DNA of 64,000 bases from the NCBI RefSeq assembly GCF_031845265.1, contig NZ_JAVRBG010000006.1, forward strand, positions 1 through 64,000, read 5' to 3'. Below, in pieces: positions 27,339-35,594 of this stretch (positions are counted from its first letter, which is position 1; the number at the start of each line of letters is the position of its first letter). Position numbers and translations under genes: made by a program. The notes under the pieces were generated by a model. The model saw nothing but the letters and a program-made list of their open reading frames with translations. It made no database searches and was not told the DNA's origin. This DNA comes from Mesonia ostreae. Its GTDB lineage: Bacteria > Bacteroidota > Bacteroidia > Flavobacteriales > Flavobacteriaceae.

Positions 27339-28491
27339 TATACAAGTAGAAATTCAGCTTATTGCGGCGTTGGTAGCCATTGCTTGTGCAATACCAGGAA
27401 CCTTTCTTGTTCTTAGAAAAATGGCAATGATTAGTGACGCCATTAGTCATTCTATCTTACCAGGAATTGTATTGGGTTTTTTTATTACCCAAGACCTTAA
27501 TTCGCCTTTACTTATTTTATTAGCGGCATTAACGGGAGTCATTACAGTGGTGATGGTAGAATTTATTCAGAAAACGGGATTGGTAAAAGCAGATACTGCT
27601 ATAGGCTTAGTTTTTCCCGCCTTGTTTAGCATTGGAGTCATCTTAATTGCTAAAAATGCCAACGATGTACATTTAGATATTGATGCCGTTTTATTGGGAG
27701 AACTTGCCTTTGCACCTTTTGACCGATTGGAAGTTGGCGGTACAGATATAGGAGCTAAATCACTATGGGTTATTGGAACTATTTTACTGATTAGTATTAC
27801 ACTACTCATTCTTTTCTTTAAGGAATTAAAATTAAGCACATTTGATAAAGGGCTTGCCGCCACGTTGGGCTTTTCTCCTATAATTTTGCACTACGGACTT
27901 ATGACCGTTTCTTCGGTAACTATTGTAGGTGCTTTTGATGCTGTAGGAGCTGTTTTGGTGGTAGCGCTAGTCATTGCACCCGCAGCAACGGCTTATCTGC
28001 TTACCAACAACCTTAAGAAAATGCTAGTTTTGGCCTGCTTTTTTGGTGTAATTGCTGCTATTGGAGGCTATTGGATGGCTAATCTTTTAGATGCTTCTAT
28101 TGCAGGTTCTATGACTACCGTACTAGGGATTCTATTTCTATTGGTGTATCTCTTTGCTCCCCGACAAGGTGTTTTTTCAGTATATTTTAGAGAACGTCAG
28201 CAGCGAAAAGAAGTTTCTTTATTAGTTTTTTTGCTGCATTTGCAAAACCATTCAGATCCCAAAGAGCGTCACGTTAATCATTTGCAAGACCACATCAATT
28301 GGCAAAAAGTGCAAGCAAAAACCGTTTTAGACCTGGCTAAAAAGAATAATTTAATTGAAGTTGATCATCAAATTGCTTCGCTTACGCCAAAAGGGGAAGA
28401 ATTTACCCAAGAAGCTTTAAGATATATCACCACCAATAAGGAAACGGCTATTGAAGAATTGAAAACTAAGTTTTTCTTATTTAGAGGTTAA
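27331..28491 (+). CDS. metal ABC transporter permease 2 with C-terminal winged-helix-like tail
   Basis: A 386-residue ABC-3 family permease, paralogous to its neighbour; RKMAMISDAISHSILPGIVLGFF is the signature. Hydrophobic segments cover about residues 8-290. The C-terminal ~100 residues are soluble and end VLDLAKKNNLIEVDHQIASLTPKGEEFTQ, again like a small winged helix. Both permeases together form the membrane heterodimer of an Mn/Zn/Fe importer. Last gene of the operon. Confidence 0.93.
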   Translation: MTSIQVEIQLIAALVAIACAIPGTFLVLRKMAMISDAISHSILPGIVLGFFITQDLNSPLLILLAALTGVITVVMVEFIQKTGLVKADTAIGLVFPALFSIGVILIAKNANDVHLDIDAVLLGELAFAPFDRLEVGGTDIGAKSLWVIGTILLISITLLILFFKELKLSTFDKGLAATLGFSPIILHYGLMTVSSVTIVGAFDAVGAVLVVALVIAPAATAYLLTNNLKKMLVLACFFGVIAAIGGYWMANLLDASIAGSMTTVLGILFLLVYLFAPRQGVFSVYFRERQQRKEVSLLVFLLHLQNHSDPKERHVNHLQDHINWQKVQAKTVLDLAKKNNLIEVDHQIASLTPKGEEFTQEALRYITTNKETAIEELKTKFFLFRG

Positions 28492-28517
28492 AATTATTCT
28501 GGTTCAATTGATATGAA

Positions 28518-28877
28518 TTATAACTGTCCATCGCGATAAGCCTTACGTGTTTTTATTTTATCTAGCTGTCGCTGAATAATTAGCTCTGCCAAAATTTCTC
28601 CTGCAGAAGTGTTTTTATTTTTTTCAGCTAAAGCAAGATTCGCTTTTTCCTGCGGAATATCAATGCGATATAAAAGCCGTATCAGTAAACTAAAGTCTTC
28701 TATAATTAAGCGATCTAAGTATTGAACCAAGATTCTTTTTAAGGCTTCTTGAGACTTGTTAATTTTAGGTTGAGAACGCTCCAAAGCGAAGAGTTCAAAA
28801 CTCCATTGTAAGGCTTTTAAGCGATCTTGATCTAGTGACATTTGATTGAGATGATTTTCATTCATAATAGATTTCAA
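28518..28877 (-). CDS. hypothetical helical protein
   Basis: A 119-residue cytoplasmic protein without a recognised domain; an in-frame ATG at 28865 would shorten it by four residues. It is predicted to be mostly helical, with many Leu, Lys and Glu and no Cys, and no signal or membrane segment. It converges on the metal transporter operon and stands alone. Codon use resembles that of its neighbours. Confidence 0.65.
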   Translation of the reverse strand: MKSIMNENHLNQMSLDQDRLKALQWSFELFALERSQPKINKSQEALKRILVQYLDRLIIEDFSLLIRLLYRIDIPQEKANLALAEKNKNTSAGEILAELIIQRQLDKIKTRKAYRDGQL

Positions 28878-29138
28878 GCTAAGAAAAATGTTTCAATTTG
28901 AGTACCTCGAAACTTCGGGGTGTATCGAGAATAATATTTTTCCCATAAAATAGTGTTTCTCTATAATTGGATTGGCGTGTGAAATTTTTCATTAAAAATC
29001 ATCAAGCACCCTTCAAGCAGAGCTAACACTGATAATACTAATTGTTTATTTAGAAATATTTATTATTATATTTTCCCTCTTTTTACATACTCCTTCCCCT
29101 TTTTTTAGAGGAGAAAGAGCACGATAATTTTTTAAAAC

Positions 29139-30629
29139 TTAAGCCTTATTATGGATTTGATTTTGGATATAATTATAGACAAGTCTTACGCCAACTCCGG
29201 TTCCGCCGGAAGGAAGCGATCCTTTAGCTTCTTTTAAAAAGGCTGGTCCAGCAATATCTAAATGAATCCAATCATAATTTGTGAAATGCTCTAAAAACTT
29301 TGCTGCGGTAGTAGCACCACCAATGGGGCCTCCAATATTTTTAAGATCGGCGACCTCACTTTTTAAAAGATCTCCGTATTCTTTCCAAAAAGGAAGCTGA
29401 ATCAACCTTTCATACGTCTCATCCCCAGATTTTTTTAGATGATTCATTTTTTCTTGCTGATTTCCAGCCATGGCAATCCCAAATGAACCTGTGATAGCCG
29501 CGGCAGCTCCTGTTAAAGTAGCAATATCTATCACTAAGTTTGGATGATACCTTTTAGCATACGTCAAAGCATCAGCAAGAATTAATCTCCCTTCGGCATC
29601 TGTATTTTGAATTTCTACGCTCGTACCATCCATCATCGTGATGACGTCATCTACCAATAGTGCATTTCCATCAATTTTATTATCGGTTGCAGGCACAATT
29701 CCTATCACATGGTAAGGAAGTTGATTTAGAGCAACTGCCGCCATAATTCCAACTACCGTAGCGCCTCCGCCCATATCTGCTTTCATAGTAGACATAGAAC
29801 CTCCCACTTTTAGAGAATAACCTCCCGTATCAAACGTAACTCCTTTTCCTACCAATACCAATGGAGAAGTATTTACGGCATTTTTAGGCTGGTAGGTCAT
29901 AATATTAAAGGTTGGGGGGACCTCAGATCCTTGATTTACGCCCAATAATCCGCCCATTCCTAAGTTCTCAATTTCTTCTTTGTGAAGCGTTTCGGTTTTG
30001 AATCCGCAGTCTTTTCCCGCTTGTATAATGCGTTCAGAAAACATGACAGAATCCAATTTATTTGGCGGTTCATTTACTAAAGTTCTTGTAAGGGCCACCG
30101 CTTTAGCTACTTGCAATACTTCTTGCACAGCAGCTTCGGTAAAATCTTGGCTTGGTACGTTTACGCTAAAGTTTTTTTTATCTTGTTTTTTAAGGTAAGA
30201 ACCAAAATGATAACTTCCTAAAACGAGTCCTTCCAAAAAAGCTTTTTGTTGCTTTGGAGAAAGATTTTTTAAACCTCGGAGTTGTGAAGTTTCTGCATGC
30301 TCTTTTTCCAAAGCTTTATATAAAGCAATTCCTAGCGTTCTGTTTTTTTCAATATCCGTAGAAGTGATACTCACCAAAAAATTCTGAGTGTCGTCTACGT
30401 AGCTGATGACGCTATCTTTTTCTTCCTGAAAAGCTGTTTTTATTTTTTGTGTTACAATTGGATTGAATGATTTTTTCTGAAGTTGCTCTGCTGTGGAAAG
30501 AAGTAAAATGCTGTTGTTTTTTTCTGAATTGTTTTCAGTTTCATCTAACGACACTAAGTCGAGATATAGGTGGTAAGAATTCAATAGATTAAATTTAGAG
30601 TTAAAAAAATAAGATACGATTCTTTCCAT
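29139..30629 (-). CDS. leucyl aminopeptidase family protein (M17)
   Basis: A 496-residue cytosolic metallopeptidase. The catalytic C-terminal domain has the two-metal site: VGKGVTFDTGGYSLK (metal-binding Lys and Asp), MKADMGGGA, and the M17 signature NTDAEGRLILADAL with Asp and Glu ligands and the catalytic Arg. The N-terminal ~170 residues are the non-catalytic alpha/beta domain. It releases N-terminal residues from peptides. Monocistronic; downstream 261 bp hold only AT-rich sequence. Confidence 0.94.
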   Translation of the reverse strand: MERIVSYFFNSKFNLLNSYHLYLDLVSLDETENNSEKNNSILLLSTAEQLQKKSFNPIVTQKIKTAFQEEKDSVISYVDDTQNFLVSITSTDIEKNRTLGIALYKALEKEHAETSQLRGLKNLSPKQQKAFLEGLVLGSYHFGSYLKKQDKKNFSVNVPSQDFTEAAVQEVLQVAKAVALTRTLVNEPPNKLDSVMFSERIIQAGKDCGFKTETLHKEEIENLGMGGLLGVNQGSEVPPTFNIMTYQPKNAVNTSPLVLVGKGVTFDTGGYSLKVGGSMSTMKADMGGGATVVGIMAAVALNQLPYHVIGIVPATDNKIDGNALLVDDVITMMDGTSVEIQNTDAEGRLILADALTYAKRYHPNLVIDIATLTGAAAAITGSFGIAMAGNQQEKMNHLKKSGDETYERLIQLPFWKEYGDLLKSEVADLKNIGGPIGGATTAAKFLEHFTNYDWIHLDIAGPAFLKEAKGSLPSGGTGVGVRLVYNYIQNQIHNKA

Positions 30630-30660
30630 TAAGCTGAAAGTGAAAAGGGAGAAAATTAGG

Positions 30661-30839
30661 GAGCAGTATTCAGTAAGCAGTGATTAGTGGTGAGTGGTGG
30701 GAAGAGTAGTTGAGGTTAATGCTGAATATGGCAACTTAGAATCGATTAAATCTTCATTTTAAAATAAAAGTGAAAAGTGAAAAATTCAGTGGGCAGTGGG
30801 CAGTGTTCAGTAAGCAGTGATCAGTGGTGAGAGGTGAGA
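30661..30839. repeat. two copies of a degenerate CAGT-rich block
   Basis: About 30661-30702 and 30797-30839 share ttcagtaagcagtgat-agtggtgag. Internal words such as gggcagt repeat in tandem. From memory, similar degenerate blocks are common between genes in flavobacteria. Confidence 0.65.
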
Positions 30840-30899
30840 AAAACAAGTTCAAATTATTGATGAAAAAGGTATTGTAAAACCGATTGAAAATTTTTTCTT

Positions 30900-31160
30900 A
30901 CGCAAAACGCAAAACGCAAAACGCAAAACGCAAAACGCAAAACGCAAAACGCAAAACGCAAAACGCAAAACGCAAANNNNNNNNNNNNNNNNNNNNNNNN
31001 NNNNNNNNNNNNNNNNNNNNNNNNNNNNNNNNNNNNNNNNNNNNNNNNNNNNNNNNNNNNNNNNNNNNNNNNNNNNACGCAAAACGCAAAACGCAAAACG
31101 CAAAACGCAAAACGCAAAACGCAAAACGCAAAACGCAAAACGCAAAACGCAAAACGCAAA
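30900..31160. repeat. ACGCAAA heptamer tandem array interrupted by a scaffold gap
   Basis: Perfect head-to-tail heptamers occupy 30900-30976 (eleven units) and 31077-31160 (twelve units). The 100 Ns between them (30977-31076) have the round length used for gaps of unknown size, so the true array is probably longer than shown. A two-unit fragment recurs at about 37227-37240. Confidence 0.9.
30977..31076. other. assembly gap of 100 Ns
   Basis: Unresolved sequence within the heptamer array; real length unknown. Confidence 0.99.
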
Positions 31161-31224
31161 GAAGTTAATGAGATCTTTTTTTGCAATGTCGCATGGCTCT
31201 AAAATTATTTCTATCTTTAGGGCT

Positions 31225-31674
31225 ATGAAAAAAATACTTCTTTTTATTGTGGTTATAAGTTTAAGTTTCGCAGCACAAGCTCAGCAAAAAACAACACCAC
31301 CAATTATTGTAAAGAAATTAGAAATGGGAAAATCTTTGCAAGTGCACAAAGATTTTAGTTTCGACTTTATAAAAGTAACTGAAGATTCTCGTTGCCCCAC
31401 GGGCGTAGATTGCGTTTGGCCAGGGCAAGCCAAAGTTGTGGTGATGTGGTGTAAAGACGGTAAAGAAATAGGGCAAAAAGAGGTTACTTTTAAGGCAAAT
31501 CAGCTAAAAAAAGAGCCTATAGAAGTGGCGATTACCAACACGAAAAGTGTTTATATATATCAACTGAATCCGTATCCAACTTCTTCAGAAAAAGAAAACT
31601 TAGACTATTCTCTGCAAATCACAGAGCATTTATCTAAAGAAAAAAGAGAGGTTAAGAACATCCGCACCCACTAG
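31225..31674 (+). CDS. exported hypothetical protein with a conserved cysteine pair
   Basis: A 149-residue protein started at ATG 31225, where a signal peptide begins (MKKILLFIVVISLSFAAQAQQ, cleavage after AQA). The mature domain is beta-rich with SRCPTGVDCVWPGQA, a two-cysteine loop found in a family of small secreted flavobacterial proteins I recognise by pattern but cannot name. Probably periplasmic. Its 3' end overlaps, tail to tail, the FeoB-associated small gene by 23 bp. Confidence 0.8.
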   Translation: MKKILLFIVVISLSFAAQAQQKTTPPIIVKKLEMGKSLQVHKDFSFDFIKVTEDSRCPTGVDCVWPGQAKVVVMWCKDGKEIGQKEVTFKANQLKKEPIEVAITNTKSVYIYQLNPYPTSSEKENLDYSLQITEHLSKEKREVKNIRTH

Positions 31675-31798
31675 AATCACTGCCGCAAGCACCAGATTTT
31701 ACCTTCTTTTTAAGAAAGGGTGGAGTCCAAATAAGCTTAGTAAACAAGTAGATAAGAGCGATTAGAAAAGTAAGGATAACTAAAATTTCTTGTAACAT
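31652..31798 (-). CDS. FeoB-associated Cys-rich membrane protein
   Basis: A 48-residue protein easily missed for its size. An N-terminal hydrophobic segment (residues 4-20) is followed by TKLIWTPPFLKKK and a cysteine-rich tail, GACGS...GCGCS (C38, C45, C47). This is the pattern of the small FeoB-associated proteins found beside feoB in Bacteroidota and Firmicutes, thought to assist ferrous iron transport. It lies on the feoB strand, 302 bp downstream of it, so it may need its own promoter. Confidence 0.82.
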   Translation of the reverse strand: MLQEILVILTFLIALIYLFTKLIWTPPFLKKKVKSGACGSDSSGCGCS

Positions 31799-32100
31799 AA
31801 TTTCTCTATTTATTCCATCTTAATTTTATAATGCCGTACAGAAAACGAGTTTAAATGCAACATTACATTGTTAATTTGGTATTTATCCCTCTTTGAGAGG
31901 TAATTACTTTGGAGCACTGCTTGTAAATCCATCTACATAGTTCTCACGAACCTGCTCCACTTTATTTATAAACATCAATTTTAGGCACTAGAATAGATGT
32001 TTATCTTCTTCAATCTAGTAGCAAAAGATAGAATGCATCTCGACTCCGCTCGATGTGACATTGTTGTTTTTATTTAGTCAAACAAACGGATATACACTAT
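31799..32100. other. intergenic region between feoB and the FeoB-associated gene
   Basis: No convincing gene. A palindromic word, atctcgactccgctcgatg, sits near 32036-32055. A 23-codon open frame on the minus strand (31904-31975) is too short to call. The 3' end carries tttatttagtcaaacaaa just after the feoB stop, vaguely like the iron-box half-site. Confidence 0.5.
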
Positions 32101-34200
32101 CTATTTTAAAACTTGGAAAGCTACCAAGGCTGCTATATAGGCAATAGCTGTCATAATTACCAATTGCAATGTTGGCCATTTCCAAGAGTTCGTTTCTTTT
32201 TTTACAATCGCCAAAGTACTCATACATTGCATGGCAAAAGCATAAAAGAGCAGCAAGCTTATCCCGCTAGCAAATGTAAATAGCGGTCCGCCTAGGATAG
32301 GATTTACCTCTGCAGCCATTCTATTTTTTATGGTTTGTTCGTCGTCACTTCCTACACTATAAATGGTAGCTAAGGTACCTACAAACACCTCTCTTGCTGC
32401 GAAAGAACTTACAATGGCTATGCCAATTTTCCAATCGTAACCCAAAGGAGCAACGGCAGGTTCTATGGCTTTACCCATAATTCCAATATAAGAATTCTCT
32501 AACTTTACAGAGGCCACATGCTTGTTAAAATCTTGTTGAGATAGTTCAGTTCCATACGTTTGAGTGACTATAGCCTCGGCATTATTAAACTCTTCTCCAG
32601 GCCCGTAACTAGCCAAAACCCATAAAACAATAGAGATGGCTAGAATAATTTTACCAGCGCCAAAAACAAATGCTTTAGTTTTCTCTACGACATTAATAGC
32701 TACATTTTTAAATAAAGGCAGCTTATAATCTGGCATTTCGATCACAAAATAGCTTTTGCTTTTTAAGTTCATAATCTTATTTAGGATCCAAGCCGAGAAA
32801 ATAGACATCCCAAAACCAATAAGATAAAGCAGCATTAAGGTTAAACCTTGGTAATTAAAAATTCCTAAAAATCGTTCGTCGGGAATTACTAAGGCAATAA
32901 TAATGAGGTACACTGGCAATCTAGCCGAACAGGTGGTAAAAGGAACCACTAGAATAGTAATGAGGCGTTCTTTCCAATCTTCAATATTTCGGGTGGCCAT
33001 CACGGCAGGAATCGCACACGCGGTACCAGAAACTAAGGGAACAACACTTTTTCCGCTAAGGCCAAAACGTTTCATGACTTTATCCATCAAAAATACCACT
33101 CGGCTCATATAACCACTTTCTTCAAGAAGCGATATAAAGAGGAACAGGAATGCGATTTGCGGAATAAAAATAACTACACCTCCAAGTCCTGGGATAATCC
33201 CTTCAGAAATAAGATTGGTGAAAACCCCGGCGGGAAGTACATCTTTGGACCATTCACTCAGCTGCACAAAAGCCATATCAATAAAATCCATGGGATAGCT
33301 AGACCAATCGTAAATCACCTGAAAAATGAGCAACAAGATAGAAAAGAAAATCACGTATCCCCAAACCTTATGAGTGAGAACGCGGTCTAGCTTTGCACGT
33401 AAATCTGTTGCGGCATTAAGATCTTTAGTAAGCGTTTCTTTAAGCGCGGCGTTAATAAATTGATAGCGCTTTATGGTTTCTTTTTGCTGAAGTCTTTTAA
33501 GTTCACTTTCCTTTTTAAGGCTAAAATCTGGGGAAGCATTGAGTTCCTTTCGGTTAAGATTTCCAAAATTAACATCTTGAGTAATTACCAACCAAAGCTT
33601 GTAAAGAGATTGGTTAGGAAAAGCTTTTCTAAGACGCCCAAAATATTCGGGATCTATGGAAGAAGCGTTTAAACATGGCTCTGTAGAAATTCTACTGTGG
33701 TTGATGATGAGTTCCTTTAAGTTTTCAATCCCTGTTTTTTTACGAGAACTCACCAAAGCTATTTTAGTGTTTAGCTTTTTCTCGAGCATAGGAATATCTA
33801 TGCTGATGCCCTTGCGTTCCATACGATCTGCCATATTAATGACCAAGATGGTAGGAATGCCCAAATCTTTAATTTGAGTGAATAAAAGTAAATTCCTTTT
33901 TAGATTTTCGACATCGCTGATTACTGCAGCAACATCTGGATAATCTTTATCATTTTTATTAAGCAGGAGCTCTATCACCAAATTCTCATCCAAAGACGAA
34001 GCATTAAGGCTATAGGTTCCTGGCAAATCAATAATATGGGCTTTTAAATTGCGCGGAAGTTTACAAACTCCTTCTTTTTTCTCTACAGTGATGCCAGGGT
34101 AGTTCCCAACTTGTTGATTAAGGCCTGTGAGGTGATTAAATACAGAAGTTTTACCCGTATTTGGGTTTCCTATAAGAGCAACATTTATTTGTTTTGCCAT
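32101..34200 (-). CDS. feoB: ferrous iron transport protein B
   Basis: A 699-residue inner-membrane Fe2+ transporter. The N-terminal G domain has G1 GNPNTGKTS (residues 11-19), G2 NYPGITVEK, G3 DLPGTYSL and G4 NMAD. A helical spacer precedes about nine membrane segments with two Gate motifs, including VVPLVSGTACAIPAVMATR and the paired PFTTCSARLPVY segment with its conserved Cys. It starts 1 bp after the feoA stop. Confidence 0.97.
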   Translation of the reverse strand: MAKQINVALIGNPNTGKTSVFNHLTGLNQQVGNYPGITVEKKEGVCKLPRNLKAHIIDLPGTYSLNASSLDENLVIELLLNKNDKDYPDVAAVISDVENLKRNLLLFTQIKDLGIPTILVINMADRMERKGISIDIPMLEKKLNTKIALVSSRKKTGIENLKELIINHSRISTEPCLNASSIDPEYFGRLRKAFPNQSLYKLWLVITQDVNFGNLNRKELNASPDFSLKKESELKRLQQKETIKRYQFINAALKETLTKDLNAATDLRAKLDRVLTHKVWGYVIFFSILLLIFQVIYDWSSYPMDFIDMAFVQLSEWSKDVLPAGVFTNLISEGIIPGLGGVVIFIPQIAFLFLFISLLEESGYMSRVVFLMDKVMKRFGLSGKSVVPLVSGTACAIPAVMATRNIEDWKERLITILVVPFTTCSARLPVYLIIIALVIPDERFLGIFNYQGLTLMLLYLIGFGMSIFSAWILNKIMNLKSKSYFVIEMPDYKLPLFKNVAINVVEKTKAFVFGAGKIILAISIVLWVLASYGPGEEFNNAEAIVTQTYGTELSQQDFNKHVASVKLENSYIGIMGKAIEPAVAPLGYDWKIGIAIVSSFAAREVFVGTLATIYSVGSDDEQTIKNRMAAEVNPILGGPLFTFASGISLLLFYAFAMQCMSTLAIVKKETNSWKWPTLQLVIMTAIAYIAALVAFQVLK

Positions 34201-34201
34201 G

Positions 34202-34432
34202 TTATTCTATCAAATCAATTTCTATTTTTATAGCGGTTTCCCTTCGTATCGCCAAGTGGCTTCCGTTGATATTAAGGTAGAGGGGATCTTTAAAAGGAGC
34301 TATTTGTACCAATTCTACGTCGTTACCAGGTAAGCAACCCATTTCTAAAAGCTTTAGAGGGATAGATTCATCGGTAAACTCTTTGATGATTCCGTGTTGT
34401 CCACGTTTTAAATCGGCTATGGTTACTTTCAA
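34202..34432 (-). CDS. feoA: ferrous iron transport protein A
   Basis: A 76-residue SH3-like protein, normal FeoA length: KVTIADLKRGQHGIIKEF, LKLLEMGCLPGNDVELVQ and LAIRRETAIKIEI are family features. FeoA acts in the cytoplasm on FeoB. The only usable start is TTG at 34432, since an in-frame TAA lies two codons upstream and no ATG follows near the N-terminus. The iron-box-like sequence begins 2 bp upstream of this start. Confidence 0.93.
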   Translation of the reverse strand: MKVTIADLKRGQHGIIKEFTDESIPLKLLEMGCLPGNDVELVQIAPFKDPLYLNINGSHLAIRRETAIKIEIDLIE

Positions 34433-34434
34433 AG

Positions 34435-34467
34435 TTTATTTAGATTGAATTTAAACAAGCAAAAGTA
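34435..34467 (-). promoter_or_regulatory. iron-box-like operator and -7 box of feoAB
   Basis: The minus-strand -7 box TACTTTTG (34460-34467) is followed by a 21-bp partial palindrome at 34435-34455 that begins TTTATTTAGATTGAAT and ends TTAAA on the plus strand. The siderophore operon carries the same arrangement at 48833-48863 with 17 of 21 matching positions. Binding by a Fe2+-dependent DtxR-type repressor just downstream of the promoter is inferred. Confidence 0.6.
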
Positions 34468-34508
34468 AAAGAAAAAAACGAACTAGTAAAACCATTATCG
34501 TTAAATCC

Positions 34509-35189
34509 TTAATTTTGGCCGCTCTGAATTTTTTTGAGCGTAGCAATATCTTCGATTAATTCATCAATAGCATCTGGATCTGTACCATCATAAAACTTTC
34601 TAATGCGACGCTCATTGTCTATAAGTGCAAAATTCTCTGTATGAATCATATCGTAAGGACCGCCGCTACCTTGGCTTTTTACCACGAAGTAAGATTTACG
34701 AGCGAGTTCGTAGATTTGTTTTTTATCGCCGGTGACTAAATTCCATTTTTCATCGATAACTCCTTTCTTTCTTGCGTATTTTTTAAGTTGAGGTACGCTA
34801 TCAATTTCTGGAGTTACGGTATGAGAAAGCAAAAGCACTTCGTCATCATCTTTAAATTCGTCTTGAATTTTCTTCATATGGTCTGTCATAACAGGACAAA
34901 TGGTTTGGCAGGTGGTAAAAAAGAAGTCGGCTATATAAATTTTATCGGTGTAATCTTCTTGAGTAATGGTATCTCCGTTTTGGTTGATGAGCTTAAAGTC
35001 GGCTATTTTATGGTATTTCCGCACATATTGCATGGTAGAATCTACCAGCTCTGTATTTACCATATTGGGTTGATAAATAGACAGGTTTGGTGCGGGTTTA
35101 AGTTGTTGGTAGATGAGGGTAACGATGATGGCCGAAAGCACCAAGAGTACAATAGCTAAGTATTTGAATTTGGCAAAAAACTGTAACAT
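34509..35189 (-). CDS. SCO1/SenC-family copper chaperone
   Basis: A 226-residue thioredoxin-fold protein anchored by one N-terminal membrane segment (residues 9-28). The copper ligands are C94 and C98 (FTTCQTICPVM) and H183 (YDMIHTENF). It helps to assemble the CuA centre of cytochrome c oxidase or handles periplasmic thiols. Start at ATG 35189. It is followed by the feo operon on the same strand after 76 bp that include the feo promoter. Confidence 0.93.
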   Translation of the reverse strand: MLQFFAKFKYLAIVLLVLSAIIVTLIYQQLKPAPNLSIYQPNMVNTELVDSTMQYVRKYHKIADFKLINQNGDTITQEDYTDKIYIADFFFTTCQTICPVMTDHMKKIQDEFKDDDEVLLLSHTVTPEIDSVPQLKKYARKKGVIDEKWNLVTGDKKQIYELARKSYFVVKSQGSGGPYDMIHTENFALIDNERRIRKFYDGTDPDAIDELIEDIATLKKIQSGQN

Positions 35190-35213
35190 GATCAATTATA
35201 ATTTTAAGTAGTA

Positions 35214-35221
35214 CAAAAATA
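35214..35221 (-). promoter_or_regulatory. -7 box of the SCO gene
   Basis: Minus strand TATTTTTG (TAnnTTTG), 25 bp upstream of the ATG at 35189. Confidence 0.5.
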
Positions 35222-35319
35222 CAGTCTTTGGCCGAGAGCATGAAGTGAGTTGAGGTTTTTGTTTTGCGTTAAGGATAGCAGTGGCATCCTTTTATGACGC
35301 TTTTGCGGAAGAAAAGATA

Positions 35320-35363
35320 TAACGGATAGCCTGGTAGGGCTTTTTTGCCCTAAACGCCCAAAG
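35320..35363 (-). repeat. GGGCGTT-type palindromic repeat
   Basis: On the minus strand: ctttgggcgtt, hairpin TAGGGC-AAAAAA-GCCCTA, then ccaggctatccgtt. A second element of the same build is at 59853-59900. I recall this as an abundant dispersed repeat in flavobacterial genomes. Confidence 0.65.
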
Positions 35364-35421
35364 AATATTAATAATTTTTAAATTTCTATAGTTTTAACAC
35401 GAAGGAATGCATGGCTGTGTT

Positions 35422-35451
35422 TTTGTAAGCGGAAAGAAAAGATTACTTTTG
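35422..35451 (+). promoter_or_regulatory. promoter of rseP
   Basis: TTTG (35422-35425), 18-bp spacer, TACTTTTG (35444-35451): a good match to TTTG-N19-TAnnTTTG. It leaves a leader of about 135 nt. Confidence 0.7.
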
Positions 35452-35463
35452 TGCGATTTTATA

Positions 35464-35583
35464 AATCAAGAACCTGCCTACAAATAGGAGGTATAAATTA
35501 AAAACTATTTTAAGTTTTCGAGAAGAGCCCCACCTTACAGCGCAGGAGAACCTCGAAGAATTAAACCTTCCCTAAGGGATTAA
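35464..35583 (+). ncRNA. candidate structured leader RNA of rseP, copy 2
   Basis: Begins aatcaagaacct and ends aattaaacc...agggattaa, like 101-201. Internal hairpins include cct-ccta/tagg-agg and tccc-taa-ggga, and AATC/GATT with CCT/AGG can close the whole as a long-range stem. It sits 12 bp upstream of the rseP ATG, where it could control translation. No known family is recognised. Confidence 0.35.
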
Positions 35584-35594
35584 GAATTACGATT

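Larger units (their letters stand above)
30630..31224. other. repeat-rich intergenic block with an assembly gap
   Basis: Nearly 600 bp without a gene: two imperfect copies of a cagt-rich word block (30661-30839), then an ACGCAAA heptamer array split by 100 Ns (30900-31160). The word TATCTTTA at 31212-31219 resembles a -7 box for the next gene. Confidence 0.7.
35196..35594. other. divergent intergenic region with a REP-like repeat and the rseP leader
   Basis: Between the SCO gene and rseP. Features, described separately: the SCO -7 box, a GGGCGTT-type palindromic repeat, a well-matched promoter and a long structured leader. No gene. Confidence 0.7.

Noticed and set aside
30900..31160. Long open frames of the type (AFCVLR)n and (AKRKTQN)n across the heptamer array.
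   Set aside because: They are the translation of a 7-bp tandem repeat, open in several frames on both strands and crossing an N gap; not genes.
30900..31160. Possible CRISPR array in the repeat block.
   Set aside because: Units are contiguous 7-mers with no unique spacers and no cas genes nearby.
31904..31975. A 23-codon minus-strand open frame between feoB and the FeoB-associated gene, with protein-like composition.
   Set aside because: Too short, no recognised family and no promoter; equally likely chance or a relic.
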